The notes beneath the pieces were generated by a model. That model ran no database searches. It worked only from the letters and a program-made list of their open reading frames with translations, and was not told the DNA's origin. Positions 23,560-35,629 of a stretch of 64,000 nt of DNA are shown one piece after another (position 1 is the first letter of the stretch; each line of letters opens with the position of its first letter). Source of the stretch: Owenia fusiformis (lineage: Eukaryota; Annelida; Polychaeta; Sabellida; Oweniidae). The translations under genes and the position numbers were made by a program. The stretch spans positions 3,126,109-3,190,108 of the forward strand of contig CAIIXF020000003.1 of the NCBI GenBank assembly GCA_903813345.2, in the 5' to 3' direction.

Positions 23560-24430
23560 CGAGGGGTGATCCAAAAGTCTTGGACGCCCTGCTCTATTTT
23601 TGTTGGTTTTTGATAAAATTACTTTAAACTTTTCAATAATAAAGACCAACAACCTAACTACTTTGTGTATTAATTTCATGGAGAAATGATATATTTTATA
23701 TAGTTTTCTAGATAGTTTTTAATACAGGGACCCTGCCACCTGGAACGGTATTCGCACATGGCAACTTTCAGCCTTAAATGTTGCCGCCATTTCACTTGTT
23801 TTCTAAGCCTTGACCACTATATTTCTTTAAATTTTGAATGTTAAGCCATGCTAATTTACTTCATTTGTTACTAGGCAACCAATTAATTGTGTTTTAATTA
23901 TAATGTCACATATGACAATGCCCGTACATGTCAAATTCTAAGAAAATGCCATCAGACAAGCAACCCTCATTCTGGTATCATTTATGCTGCAAGATGGCTG
24001 CTCAAATGCAGAACACGAAAGAAATCAAAGTGGAACAAAGAATACTACAAGATATTTTCACTATTATTGACCTTGAACAGCTACCATATGCACGATACAG
24101 TCTATGTATGGCTCTGTGTAATTTTCTTCCTTTTCTCCAAGTTGAAAGGAGGGTTGAAAAAATGTTTTTTTGCTCATTGGATGAGGTTGAGAGTGGCACT
24201 CAAGCAGCATTTGTATCACATAAGCAATAGTGGTGTCATAAATGTCTTTCATTCATTGGTAAAGCGGTATGAAATTTGTGTTCAAATTTGTGAAAAATAT
24301 GTTGAAAAGTAGGTCTTAATATGTGAAAATGATAATGGCAGATGACACTCAGATTAAAAATCGGAAATTCTCTCATATCATGGCTGGTTTAGGTTGTGAA
24401 CCTGCAACTAAAGTATTTGCCATATTATAT
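23560..24430 (+). pseudogene. mariner-like transposon relic, internally deleted
   Basis: The left end CGAGGGGTGATCCAAAAGTC has the typical mariner TIR form and sits next to TA. The uninterrupted copy at 11.17 kb has CACATATAGACG at this place, so the insertion is exactly at a TA dinucleotide. Near the right end, codons up to the stop at 24312 read HSLVKRYEICVQICEKYVEK, like the C terminus of mariner transposases (RW..C....GEYFEK type). The DDD catalytic region is absent or scrambled and frames shift, so it is inactive. The right TIR was not found; right limit is where the host repeat resumes. Confidence 0.55.
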
Positions 24431-24751
24431 TGACCTCGACCTTCTGTTTCTCGGTTTACAGTCTCGGTATACAAGTTTGCCGGATGACCTCTGGAGAGGT
24501 CAACAATTGTACACTGTTGTTGACCGCTACTAGGTACTTATGACTGCTATTTTTGAAAAATATCTTGAGAAGATCAAATTTCTTTTGACCTTGAGAATGT
24601 CACTGAAGGTCATTGTGTGAAATATTCTTGAGGTCAAAGTGTTTATGTCATTTCTGCTCATTTATTATATATTAAAACAAAATCTTTAAATACAAAAAAA
24701 TTATTTTGAAAAATGACCCCCTGTGTAGCCCCAAATAAATGATAAATGGAA

Positions 24752-25241
24752 TTATTACATCACTGTCATATTCCTCACTCTCTTATTTGTGCATGTCCTA
24801 CACGTGACTAAAAAATAACTAGCCATATTCAACGGAAGTCACGTGACTTCCGGTGAATATCAAATGATATTCAACGGTAATGACTTCTCATGGAGATACT
24901 GTGAGTTATGTGAGCTACCAAGTGTAAATGGCAGTTCTAACAAGGAGTCATCTCAGAATGGACATTTGAAAACATTCCCAACCCTGTTTCCCACATGGCC
25001 AATACTATGAGTATGAACACAATGGTTCCATTTTCATTGACCCATTGCAATGTTACAATTAATGATAAAGTTTATATCAAATCTTAAATTAAAATACTTC
25101 TATTTGGGAGTTTATATTTATTGACAATACAATTTGGTAGTTGATATTTATTATTGTATTATTAGAAGAAATATAAATGTATTTCAATGTTAACATATGA
25201 CTTATTTGATTATAGAAGATGTTATGACAGTGATATAATAA
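24752..25241. mobile_element. MITE-like element, 19-bp terminal inverted repeats
   Basis: Ends TTATTACATCACTGTCATA and TATGACAGTGATATAATAA are inverted copies with one mismatch. It is inserted in a host-repeat copy whose empty form (AAATGATAATATTGTGAATA) is at 19.88 kb. Inside is a perfect 20-bp palindrome CGGAAGTCACGTGACTTCCG at 24833-24852. Confidence 0.7.
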
Positions 25242-25246
25242 AAAAA

Positions 25247-25379
25247 AATATTTAATTCTACTTTTGGTGAATACCTGTTACACTTTCAGAAGATGATATT
25301 CCACTAGCTCTTCGGGCTTCGTGGAATATTATACTTGTGAAAGATGCACAGGTAATCACCTCAATAGAATTAAATATTT
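25247..25379. mobile_element. foldback element, 133 bp
   Basis: Nearly whole-length inverted repeat: AATATTTAATTCTA at the left and TAGAATTAAATATT at the right, with arms continuing inward to a CTCTTCGGGCTTCGTGG centre. Adjacent to the element at 24752-25241. Confidence 0.75.
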
Positions 25380-25794
25380 GTATAATATTGTGTGATTATT
25401 CATCAAGCACTCATATCAGTGAAATTGAATCTACCAATACAATCTTTTTAAAACAGTGATGCTTCAACGGGAGGAGGTTATGAAATTTTTCATGAGAGAG
25501 TCAATACTTCTATGGCACTATATCTAGTCTCCATTCACTCTTTCTGTCTGTTCTTTAAACAGACATACAAAAATTGAACTCAAGTTTTTCATTGGAAAGG
25601 TACTTTTTTGTTTAATAAATATAAATTCCCTAAATAATAGGTTAATATCAAAATCATTTTCTAGGGTTACAGAGTCAAAATTATAAACATATGAAAAGTT
25701 GTAGATTTCTTTTAATAGGTTATATTTATCTTCTTAATTTGATATGGATTTTCTAACCATATTTGATACTACTTTTTTTATACTACTAAGTTTA

Positions 25795-26129
25795 TACCCT
25801 TTGCATTCGTTTGACTTCACTTCTTAAAAGAGAGCTTCGTCTTCACTCTTTCAAACTAAAATAAACCTGTGAACTCACCGCGCCAATCAGTGTTCGTCGG
25901 CCAAATTTGACCGACTTTCTATATATGGCCATTCCTTCTGACGTCATCGTTGAGCCCGGAATTGACCAATGACATGCGCATATTTAATTAGAACGCATTT
26001 GGCGTATGTTTATTTATGTATGATTTATTACCCAAACTGTCAACAGTACCAATCGTGGGGCGAGGCTACTAAACTGCAATATGGTCTCTACTAGGCAGAG
26101 TGTAGTTTAACTAGACTCTGCACACAGGG
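25795..26129. mobile_element. TSD-flanked insertion, about 335 bp
   Basis: Flanked by an 11-bp direct duplication TACTAAGTTTA (25784-25794 and 26130-26140) of the host block TACTAAGTTTATTACGAGA. Ends are short inverted repeats (ACCCT / AGGGT). A part (GAAAGAGTGAAGACAGAGCT) occurs again inverted near 29800-29850. Class unclear; the long TSD would also suit a retroposon. Confidence 0.6.
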
Positions 26130-26524
26130 TACTAAGTTTATTACGAGAATATCAAAAATTTTTACAAAAATTCCTTTAATTTTGTTTATTATACTTTACT
26201 GGAATCTTTCTTGTTAGTTTGTAATTATTAAGACTCAAATCTGATTGGTTGATGAGCAGTCAACGATATGTACTGTTCTTGACTGCTACTAGGTACTGTT
26301 GAACACTATTTTTGAAGAATATCTTGAGAAGATCAAATATTTTTTTGACCTTGAGAATGTCAACGAAGGTCATTGTGTGAAATATTCTTCAGGTCAGTAT
26401 TTATGACATTTCTGCTTATATATTATATATTCAAACAAAATCTTTAAACACAAAAAATCTTTTACAAAATGACCCCCTTGGTAGTCCCAAATAAATAATA
26501 TACAGTGTATATAGAACAGTTTGA

Positions 26525-26770
26525 ACAAAATACTCATCGGCCAGGTGCCATACTGAACAAAATACTCATCAGCCAGGTGCCATACTGAACAAAATACTCA
26601 TCAGCCAGGTGCCATACTGAACAAAATACTCATCAACCAGGTACCATATTTTACAAAATACTCATCAGTCAGGTGCCATACTGAACGAAATACTCATCAG
26701 CCAAAATAACCCCCTTTGTAGTCCCAAATAAGTGATAAATAGGCCGGTTTGAACAAAATACTCATCCACC
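26525..26770. repeat. tandem repeat, about 32-bp unit
   Basis: Five to six copies of ACAAAATACTCATCAGCCAG plus GTGCCATACTGA. It derives from one block of the surrounding repeat family, which is single-copy in the other family members. Confidence 0.85.
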
Positions 26771-27254
26771 AGGTGCCATACTGAAAGTAAGGGCAAATGT
26801 GACCAAGGCATAAGGCTCAGGGAAAGTCAAATCTCAATTCACTCTTTCTGTCTGTTCTATAAACAGACATACAAACATTCAATTCAAGTTTGACTTATAA
26901 ATTAGATGTATATGCTGTTCAATAAATATAAATTCACCAAACAATTGGTTTTATAGAGTTTTACTTTTTGAATATTAAATTCATTTTCCAGGGTTACAAA
27001 ATTAAACTTATAAACATATGAAAAGTTGTATAGTTCTTTGAATAGGTTATATTTATCTTCTTAATTTGATATGGATTTTTTAACCACATTTGATACTATC
27101 TTTTTTATACTATTAAGTTTATTATGAGAACATTTTTTGAGAAGATTTTTACAAGAATTTCCTTTTGATTGTTTACTAAACTTTACTGGAATCTTTCTTG
27201 TTAGTGTGTTTATTATTGAGACTGATTCTGATTGGTTGATGAGCAGTCAACAAT

Positions 27255-27480
27255 ATGTATTGTTAGTACCTCAGTGAAAATACCCGCATTTGATTGGTCA
27301 ATTAGCGATCAACATTTTTGCCTGTACCCCACCTGTGCATCATGGGATATCATATTATTGACCGCATATGTTATTGTTAGTACCTCAGTGTAAATACTCG
27401 CATCTGATTGGTCAATTAGCGGTCAACATTTTTGCCTGTACCTCACCTGTGCATCATGGGATATCATATTATTGACCGCT
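27255..27480. repeat. tandem duplication, about 117 bp
   Basis: The segment from ATTGTTAGTACCTCAGTG to ATATTATTGACCGC occurs twice head-to-tail, within a copy of the element also seen at 11.1-11.55 kb (opposite orientation). Confidence 0.8.
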
Positions 27481-29167
27481 TATGTTACTGTACTACACTT
27501 GTGAATTATGGGGAATATGACGTCATAATGTTTACAGAAAAAACATGGTAGACGGACATTTCGTAAACGTTGATGAAAGTGATATTTTGACTTTGCTAGA
27601 CGACAAGTATAGCAAAAATACAAAAATAAACGAAAAATTAACATTAATTTACTAGTGAGTACGCAGTTATGTGCCAAAAACAGAGAGTTTAGCTACCACT
27701 GTCTTCAGATTTTCTTAAAAAATTATTGCTGGCGTGGTTCGGAGAAAAGATTGTGAAATAAGCCATGATTGATGACTGTCGTCTATATGTGTATTATTAG
27801 TTTCTTCTGACTAACAAAACAATTGTAGACCTCTCCATTCGGTCAACCGTCAAAATCATATACCTCGACTGTAAACCTTGAAACTACTGTTGACCTCGAC
27901 CTTCGGTCTCTGTCAACAGTAGTTTCTCGGTTTACAGTCTCGGTATACAATTTTGCCGGTTGACCTCTGGAGAGGTCAACAATCGTATACTGTACTACAC
28001 TTGTGAATTATGGGGAATATGACGTCATAATGTTTACAGAAAAAATGGTAGACGTACATTTTTATGTTGATGAAAGTGATATTTTGAGTTTGCCAGACAA
28101 TAAGTATAGCAATAATACAAATAGAAACGTAAAATTAACATTAATTTACTAGTGAGTATGCAGCGATGTGCCGAAAATAGAGAGTTTAGCTACCATTGTC
28201 TTCAGATTTTCTTAAAAATTATTGCTGGTTTGATTCAGAGAAAAGATTGTGAAATGAAGCCTTGCCGATCGATGACTGTCATCTATAAGTGTATTATTAG
28301 TTTCATACGACTAACATTTAACAATTGTAGAAAATCATATATCCACCAGGTACCATGCTGAAAGTCAGGGCAAATGTGACCAAGGCATACGGCACAGGTA
28401 AAGTCGAATTTCCATTCACTCTTTCTGTCTGTTCAGAATACAAAGATTCAATAAAGTTAGATTAATAGTTAGATCAGGCAACGGTTAGATATCAAGACAT
28501 AATACTGTTTGATAATTATAGATTCACCAAATAATTGGTTTTATACAGTTTTACTTTTTGAATATTGAATTCATTTTCCATGTTACAAAATTAAACTTAT
28601 AAACATATGAAAAGTTGTATATTTATTTGAATATATATTTATCTTCTTAATTTGAAATGGATTTTTTAACCACATTTGATACTATTTTTTATACTATTAA
28701 GTTTATAATGAGAATATTAAGATTTTTACAAGAATTCCTTTAAGTTTGTTTACTATACTTTACTGGAATCTTTCTTGTTAGTGTGTTCATTATTAAGACT
28801 CAATTCTGATTGGTTGATGACCCTTAATAGGTACTTTTGACCACTATTTTTGAAAAAAAGTTATTTTTAAAATTTCGAAAATTCTTTTTTTAAATTTGAA
28901 AAAGAATTTGTGAAAAAATGACCAAAAACATTTTTTATAAATTTAAAAGATTATTAAAAATTGTTTTCAATTTCAAAAATTTTTTTAAAAAAATGAACAA
29001 AATTTATCTTTTTTTAACAATAATTTTTCATTTTGCAGTATCAATAAAAAATCAAACTTACTATTTTCACGCCTGGTGATCATACAAAATGAACAGAGGA
29101 GGGGGGAATAGGCGATTTCTCCAAGAAAATTCAACAAATCTGAAAGATTTCTAAATGCAATACATAC

Positions 29168-29276
29168 CTTATATCCTAGATATGTCACCAGAAGTGTCTC
29201 AGCCAGGCTTATACAGGCGACTGTCACCTGGGTGATCCACAGGGCCATGTCCCTTTTCACCCACAACATCATTTCC
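29168..29276 (-). CDS. KCNT: Slo2 exon: S2, MMLWVKRDMALWITQVTVAC
   Basis: 109 bp, acceptor TATTTTAAG, donor GTATGT. Encodes EMMLWVKRDMALWITQVTVA, then CISLAETLLVTYLGYK, matching [20 protein letters not shown] and SFLETMLLIYLSYK of KCNT1 (S2). Joins TG|G with the preceding loop exon to give NWEMMLW. Confidence 0.96.
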
Positions 29277-32200
29277 CTTAAAATAAATTAATACTGGGTG
29301 AGCCAAAAAAGCCAAAACATCATTTCCCTAAAATAAATTAATACAGGGTGAGCCAAAAAAGGTAACAACAAAAAATGTATGTTAATAACTCAGTCATTCA
29401 GCCTGGGTTAAAATCATATTAAACCTCGTTTAATGTTCTTTCATTCTACTCAGTGCCATTGGTCTAAATCCCTAATGGTCATTTATTAAACATGCTCAAA
29501 ATGCCGAAATGTGCCTCACTGACTGGACATAAATGTGACTTGACATAAATCCCACCAGATTTTTATCCGTGGGCCTATTTTCCACCCCCCCATGACCGAT
29601 GCCTGTGTTAATTCGAGTCATAAATCATTTCAAACCTATCCCTCTGACCTATTCTCAACCAATCTGCGAGTTGGAAGGCACAAGAGCTAAATGTGTGCAC
29701 AATAATTATGCGATTATATCAGAGAAATGACTGTGCATAGAAAGTCGTCCGTATTTCGACGACAAACTCTGATTTGCTCGGTTAGATCAGAGATTTATTG
29801 CAAACTGAAAGAGTGAAGACAGAGCTTTCTTTTAAAAAGTGAAATCAGAAAGGTGTTGAGATATATAAGTTTTACTGTATTCTCCAGGGTGTTACTAAAA
29901 GAGGGCAAGTTGACATATATTGACATATATTTTCTCGTTGATTATGCCCCTCGAGTGGTCACGACTCAGCTGTCTCAAAGTCGCAATACCTCATTAGATA
30001 ATTCTGCTACAAAATTTATTCAGTGAATATACTAATAGTGTGATCATTTGGAAGATAGTGAAAAGCAACTTATTTCTTAGCAAGAAGCAATAATATTATT
30101 TTTACAATTTGTGTGACGCTATTGAAGTGATCGACTCCGCGGCTCTATATCACTTCAGAGAATGCGAAATTAGATTTCAGCGAGTTCATTACATCATTAG
30201 GGTTATCCAATAACGATAATTAATTTCCTTTATATTTATCAAAACAGTCCAACTCATTCGATCGAGTCTTTTACTTGATTACTTCGATGCGATTTTCTAT
30301 TTTGCTTTTTCCTGGATACATTAAAATAATATTTAAAGTTGAAAATAAAACAGAAAAATAATACAGAAAAATATTATTTTCATATCTTGTTCTTACGTAT
30401 AAGAAATGTGGAGAAATGTGGATGGATAAACAAATGTGGTCACTAATGAGAAAATGATACTATGATTTCTCGAAGGACTCATAATAAGCCAGAATAAGCA
30501 TCTTTGAGCAGATTTTGTCAGAACTGTCAAAATGTAGACTTTGCGACAACTGAAAGTCTCCGATAAATCGGACTACGTATACCCCCGTGTTTACATTAGG
30601 GGATTAGAAGAGTTTATTTTTATTTAGGTATGCAAGCAATATAAATATTAGGCCTTCATGCATGTACTCGTGTGTACAATCAGCATGCCCTTGAATATTA
30701 TATAAACCAGGCTATTCAGGTACTACATAATGTACACTATTTATGTGTGTACTACATGGGAATACGATTCCCTGGGGAACAAAACACAAATACTTTTTAT
30801 ATGTTCAAAATGAGCCATTTGATTGATGCATACACTTAATAGCTCATTAATAACATCTACAAAGTATATCTAATAGTAATTTTCAATGTCAATGGTGAAA
30901 CTTGCCTGTTTACGTTTACGGGAAATCAACATGTAATGGGACGAAGATTGTTCACCTTCCTGACTTACCTCTGAAGCCTGTACCTTGTAATCTCTTTATA
31001 TAGGTTAGCGAGAGCGCTGCGCCTGCACAGTTTTAAACTTTGGCGCACACTTTAAGACAAGGCGTAAACATGCAAAATATCACTACCTGCCATTTGTCAC
31101 AGATGTGACCAACAACCACCGAACACCGAATGCCAGATGCTATCACAAAAAGTAACAATATGTCACCATTTGTGATGGTGACATTTAAACTTTACATGAT
31201 GCACACTGGTCTATCTAATGTAAAATCTGTCTTCATTAAAACACCTGTATCTAGTGAACACCTCTTACAAGTTAACACCTCTCTCTAATGAACACCTCTT
31301 TCTACTGAACACCTGTCTCTAGTGGACATCCTTCCTCTGTACACATTCTACTGAATTCTGTATAAAATACCCTCTTTGTAGTGAACACCTACTAGCACTT
31401 AACATTTTTTTCTCGTTAAAAAATGTTCAATATACACAGGTTTTACAATACTGTAAACCCAGTCTCACCATAATGTTACTGAGAGAACTCAAAATTGCCA
31501 AAAGTGTTCAGAATAGCAGGTGTTCATATTTCAAGGTTTCTTTAACATGGGAGCCAAAGGGAGATGATAAAACTGGGGTCAAGAGAAAAAGTGTTCATAT
31601 TGGCAGGTGTTCATATTGGTAGGTGTTCATATTGGTAGGGTTAAAAATGAAGATTGTATTGTTATTTGTTGGACTGGGCAAAAGTGTTTAGAAAATGAGA
31701 TATTCACATTTCAAAGTTCTTTTAACATGTCAATTGGAGATAACAAAACTCACTGAAAAGTGTTCATATTAAGAGGTGTTCAGACTACAGAGGTATTCAG
31801 ACAAATAGGTTTACTGTAGTTTCAACGAAAATCTGTACTTTTATTACATTACGGGCAGTGTCCTTTCTCATTAGTAATCCTAGATTATTGTTAGTAAGAT
31901 TAGGGGGGATTAACCCTAATACTCAATCCTTTTTAAATCTTTAATCGATCAATATTGCACTAAAAGGTGATCTTCATTATGAACTTAATGGCTCTGGAAA
32001 CTGGAAAAATTGTGTAGTGAACATATGTGTGAAAAGAACACCTGTATAAATTGAACACCACAAGAAAAGGAACACCTCTATAACTAGAATGCTTCTATGA
32101 ATGGAACACCTCTGTCAATGGAACACCTTTAACAATTAAAAATAGCTATGAATTTTATTTTAAATGCACTCCAGTAAATAAAAACTACAAACAGCAGTTT

Positions 32201-32840
32201 TTCTGTATATAAATTAGTTGCAGGATTTTTTTCTAATTTCAACAATTTTCATACAATTTACACAAAAACTGTTTTAAAATGTTTAGAAATGATCTCTTTT
32301 GTCTAATTTTACTAAATTGAGCGTCATCTGTTTATATGTACAGTGTGTTGTATATGTAGTAAAGTGTCAAAAGCTGCCAAAAATGAAAAAATTTCTGGTT
32401 TCAACTGATTTCAGTACCTGGGATTCAAGAGGTTAATTCAGTAAAACATTGGTTTAAAATGAATTAAACGGTAAAACATAATGCTATGATTTTATAGTTC
32501 AACTTTTGTGAGCCATTTCAAAACAATCATATAATTATAGAATTGCATCACAAGTGCCTGGGTATTTCAAATTAACGGAATAATTAAGTTTGATGTTTTT
32601 AGAACATTTCCAGCGTATTCAATAGAATTCCTTCTATAAATATGAACAATATTATGAAGATTAATATGTAATCATACAGCTGTGCGATCATTTTCAATTA
32701 TAGGAGATTGTTTATAATCTATCGCATAATTTCCTCTTTATTAAATCGCATGAATTACTGATACGCTTTATGATATTCTTCTAAAACTAATTAAGTGGAT
32801 TATTGAAGCAGTTGACACCAAACCAGTTTCCATATGGATG
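29277..32840. other. intron with dispersed-repeat copies
   Basis: Large AT-rich intron part. Copies of the TGAACACCTCT family lie at about 31225-31445, 31490-31810 and 32030-32130. A segment at 31065-31150 (AACATGCAAAATATCACTAC) recurs at 63135-63225. The first 70 bp of the intron (ATCATTTCCCT...GGTGAGCC) are a two-copy repeat of the acceptor region. No exon found. Confidence 0.5.
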
Positions 32841-32849
32841 AATAAACAA

Positions 32850-32950
32850 AAGGAGCACACGCGTCTCGAACTCGCAACCTCGTGGTTACAGCGCCCAATT
32901 GCCTAGCCTGAACATGCCAGCGCTCAAGCCCTCTCGGCCAACTCGACAAC
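32850..32950 (-). repeat. tRNA-like sequence, probable SINE head
   Basis: On the minus strand a box A-like part (GTTGGCCGAGAGGGCTTGAG) and a box B-like part (GAGTTCGAGAC) have Ser/Leu-tRNA spacing, with TTTT shortly after. The acceptor ends do not pair, so it is not an intact tRNA. A tRNA-derived SINE or tRNA pseudogene fits. Confidence 0.5.
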
Positions 32951-33623
32951 CCCCAAAAAGTTGTTTTGTCAGTCGATCTGACTAGAGGCAGCTGATGTTA
33001 ACGCTCGAACACACCAGAGAAAGCACAACAGACATTTTCTACACACACACACCCAGAACCCAGAGCAGAGAAACTTTGTATATAATACATTTCTCTAATC
33101 CAGACATGTACCTCCTAATCTGACCACTCTGTCTTAGTCCTGATTTTGTGATCTCTCATTGACTCCAAATCATAATGAGGCATTGACATGACAAAATTTT
33201 GAGCACTTCTCAAGTGATTTTAGCCATATTTGGGCCAAAATTGTCAATGTGAACCCCCCCTGGAAATTTTTGAAAACTGAACCCCCCCTTGGCAAATCCT
33301 GGCTACGGGCCTGGAGACTATACAAATATATCAACACTTGTGGACATTTGAATATGCCACAAATGCAAGATAAAAGCAGAAAATGCAATGATTGCATCTT
33401 TGAATGGGGTTGTTGTTCTTGCTGGACGACAATTTTCAGCTTGAACAAGATTTCCTAGACAACAATCTATATTCTTCTGTAAAAACAGACTGCCTGACTT
33501 AATGTTAATTCTGTTGACAAGGAAATGAATGACTGTCATTACATTATACTTAGGAAATAATCTCGTCTATGATGCAGCCATGGAAATGCAGTATTCAAAT
33601 ATTTCAAAACAAGTTTCTTAGTT

Positions 33624-34463
33624 ATGTCTGTCTTGCGTAATCTTTTTTCTTCCGCTTCTACGAAGTCAAATAATAGAATTCAGATAATACACAACTCATA
33701 TGGTTTGATGATTCTGTACATTAGGGAACCTTTAGATCTAATGCCTCATCCTCAGACCAGGCCTGACAGATACAAACTGATAAATTGCGATGCTTTGACA
33801 CCTCAAGAGATAACAAGCCAATTCTATCAGTTCCATTTGAGAAGACATATTGATAGTTTAGAGGCCCTTCAGATGTGAAATCTGATGAGTATGGGAATGA
33901 CAGATACTTATGGCTTCTATTTACGAACAAGAGTTTTTAATGGAACTGTTCAACCATGTGGTGAAACGCAATTACGGGCTAAATTCTCAACATGTAAATG
34001 ACTTTTGCCTGTTCAACGCAACTTAATAAACAACGCCCTGGTGACCAAAATTACACTGACAAATCTGGAAGGGGGAGGGGGGGGGGGGGGATCTAGGGGT
34101 CACAGTGGGCTCCAATTTTTCAGAAATTGTTAATTTTAGAATACTGAGAAGACTTGGTAAATAGCAATGACAGGTGAAACAGACACTACAGACATAAATG
34201 AATGTAGAAACTACCGTATACATATCGCAGTTTTTGCTGGTACCACCAATTTTCATCAAAGGGCAGACAGTGAACCCGCAGGAGGACGACTCGTCAATCC
34301 CAAAAACTTGATGTTTAAGCCAAAAAGGGCTCACATTTTTCCCCACTTTAATTCAAAAATATATTTTTCAAAAGGCTATAAATTTCTAGATCAGCCCTCG
34401 GATCTAAAGTCAGAGATTCTAGAACGAAATACAAAGTGGAATATGAAGTGGAAACAGAAATGA
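33624..34463 (+). pseudogene. two adjacent unrecognised ORF pieces, possible gene relic
   Basis: Plus-strand ORFs at 33624-33878 (84 aa) and, in another frame, 34167-34463 (98 aa) lie close together in the same direction. The stretch between has a third in-register fragment (TDTYGFYLRTRVFNGTVQPC). The amino-acid composition looks protein-like rather than repeat-derived, but I recognise no family. A processed pseudogene or frameshifted mobile-element ORF would explain it; chance remains possible. Confidence 0.22.
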
Positions 34464-35134
34464 TTAAGGTGAAGTAAGGTGCGGCAGCATGACTTTCATG
34501 GTAATGAAAACAATACAACTTGCTAAGCCCAGTTCAAGTATGATATATGTCATTTCTAGGAACTGCCATGAAAAACATTTCCTGAAATTCAATTGTTTTT
34601 CACTATGTTACCATAGCAACATCATCAAGTACAATTAAAGTAAACAAGTAACACTATTAATATTCTAACAATTTCCAATTTCAAGAAACAGAAACTACGC
34701 AAAGTTACTCGTAGATCATTTATTTTAACCATGAATATAATGATGTCACAGTTAGAGAACAATGAACTTTACGAATTCTTAACTTTACGAAGTTTCTGTT
34801 AATGGTCCCCGATTATGGGATTATTCTTATTGGTTTAGAACACTGCCCTCTGATTGGTCCTCGAAGTGTTTGGATTGGAAGCTAGGTAAAATATTTTACT
34901 CCTTTATGATCCTTAAATGGCTGGTTACGCTTAACTTACCCCCCCCAAAGGCCTCTAACATTTCTCACCATCTATATTATGGACCTAATCTATTGTATTT
35001 CCATTTATTTCCAGTTTGATATGTTTTTTATATTGCCGACAATGTTGAAAATCATAGACAATAATATTGAATAGTATTTTTATTTATTATATATGGAATA
35101 AAAGAAAATTGAAAAAAAAACCAAAAAAACTTAC

Positions 35135-35212
35135 CAATTGATATGTGGATTCTCCCTGAACTCTGATAGTGATTTTGCAGTATGGTTGAAGCATGACTTC
35201 ATATCTTTCTCG
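35135..35212 (-). CDS. KCNT: Slo2 exon: S1-S2 extracellular loop
   Basis: 78 bp, acceptor GTTTTCAG, donor GTAAGT. Encodes EKDMKSCFNHTAKSLSEFRE and NPHIN(W). It has a Cys and an N-H-T glycosylation sequon, as expected for an extracellular loop. KCNT1 has a loop ending EINW before S2 at the same point. Both phases fit (TG|C and TG|G). Confidence 0.88.
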
Positions 35213-35629
35213 CTGAAAACACAAGTAAGTGCATTAAAATTTTATGGAAAAGTTTTATGCCATTCTTTACTTTGAAAATGATGTCTAATTAGAGGCATTA
35301 AAATAGTAAAAAAGGTATGGTTAAGACATAAGGAAAATATAATACAGGAGTTTCACTAGAATTTCCCACAACAGGCTAAATAAATGAAAACAACAGGCAA
35401 AATTAATGGAAATCATGAATTTAACATGGAAAAGATGAAAAGTCCCTAAAAACAACAGGCAATTTTGTGAAAACAACTGATGAAAATCGCCTGTTGCATG
35501 ATGCGAATGAAAACCCTGTACGTGATCCGATGAATCTATTTAGAGAAGCATTAAATCTTATTTTATTTTAAATCTTCTACAATTTTCAACTCTTTCATAT
35601 CACCAAGTGAAGTTTGTAAGAGGGGGAAA

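Larger units (their letters stand above)
19700..28830. repeat. cluster of related dispersed-repeat copies with nested insertions
   Basis: The same blocks recur four to six times in this 9-kb intron stretch: GGAATCTTTCTTGTTAGT, CTGATTGGTTGATGAGCAGT, CTTTCTGTCTGTTCT...AACAGACATACAAA, ATTCACCAAATAATTGG, GGCAAATGTGACCAAGGCAT, and GACCTTGAGAATGTCAACGA. Block order is similar between copies but interrupted by younger elements (listed separately), which allows precise empty-site comparisons. The underlying element is not identified. Confidence 0.8.

Noticed and set aside
28985-29167. ORF extension after the S2 exon (VCIAFRNLSDLLNFLG...)
   Set aside because: It is intron read-through; GTATGT after GGATATAAG is a donor and the next codons GNILQQI are found at 18212.
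32850-32950. Functional tRNA-Ser/Leu gene
   Set aside because: Boxes A and B are recognisable but acceptor-stem ends do not pair; more likely a SINE head or pseudogene.
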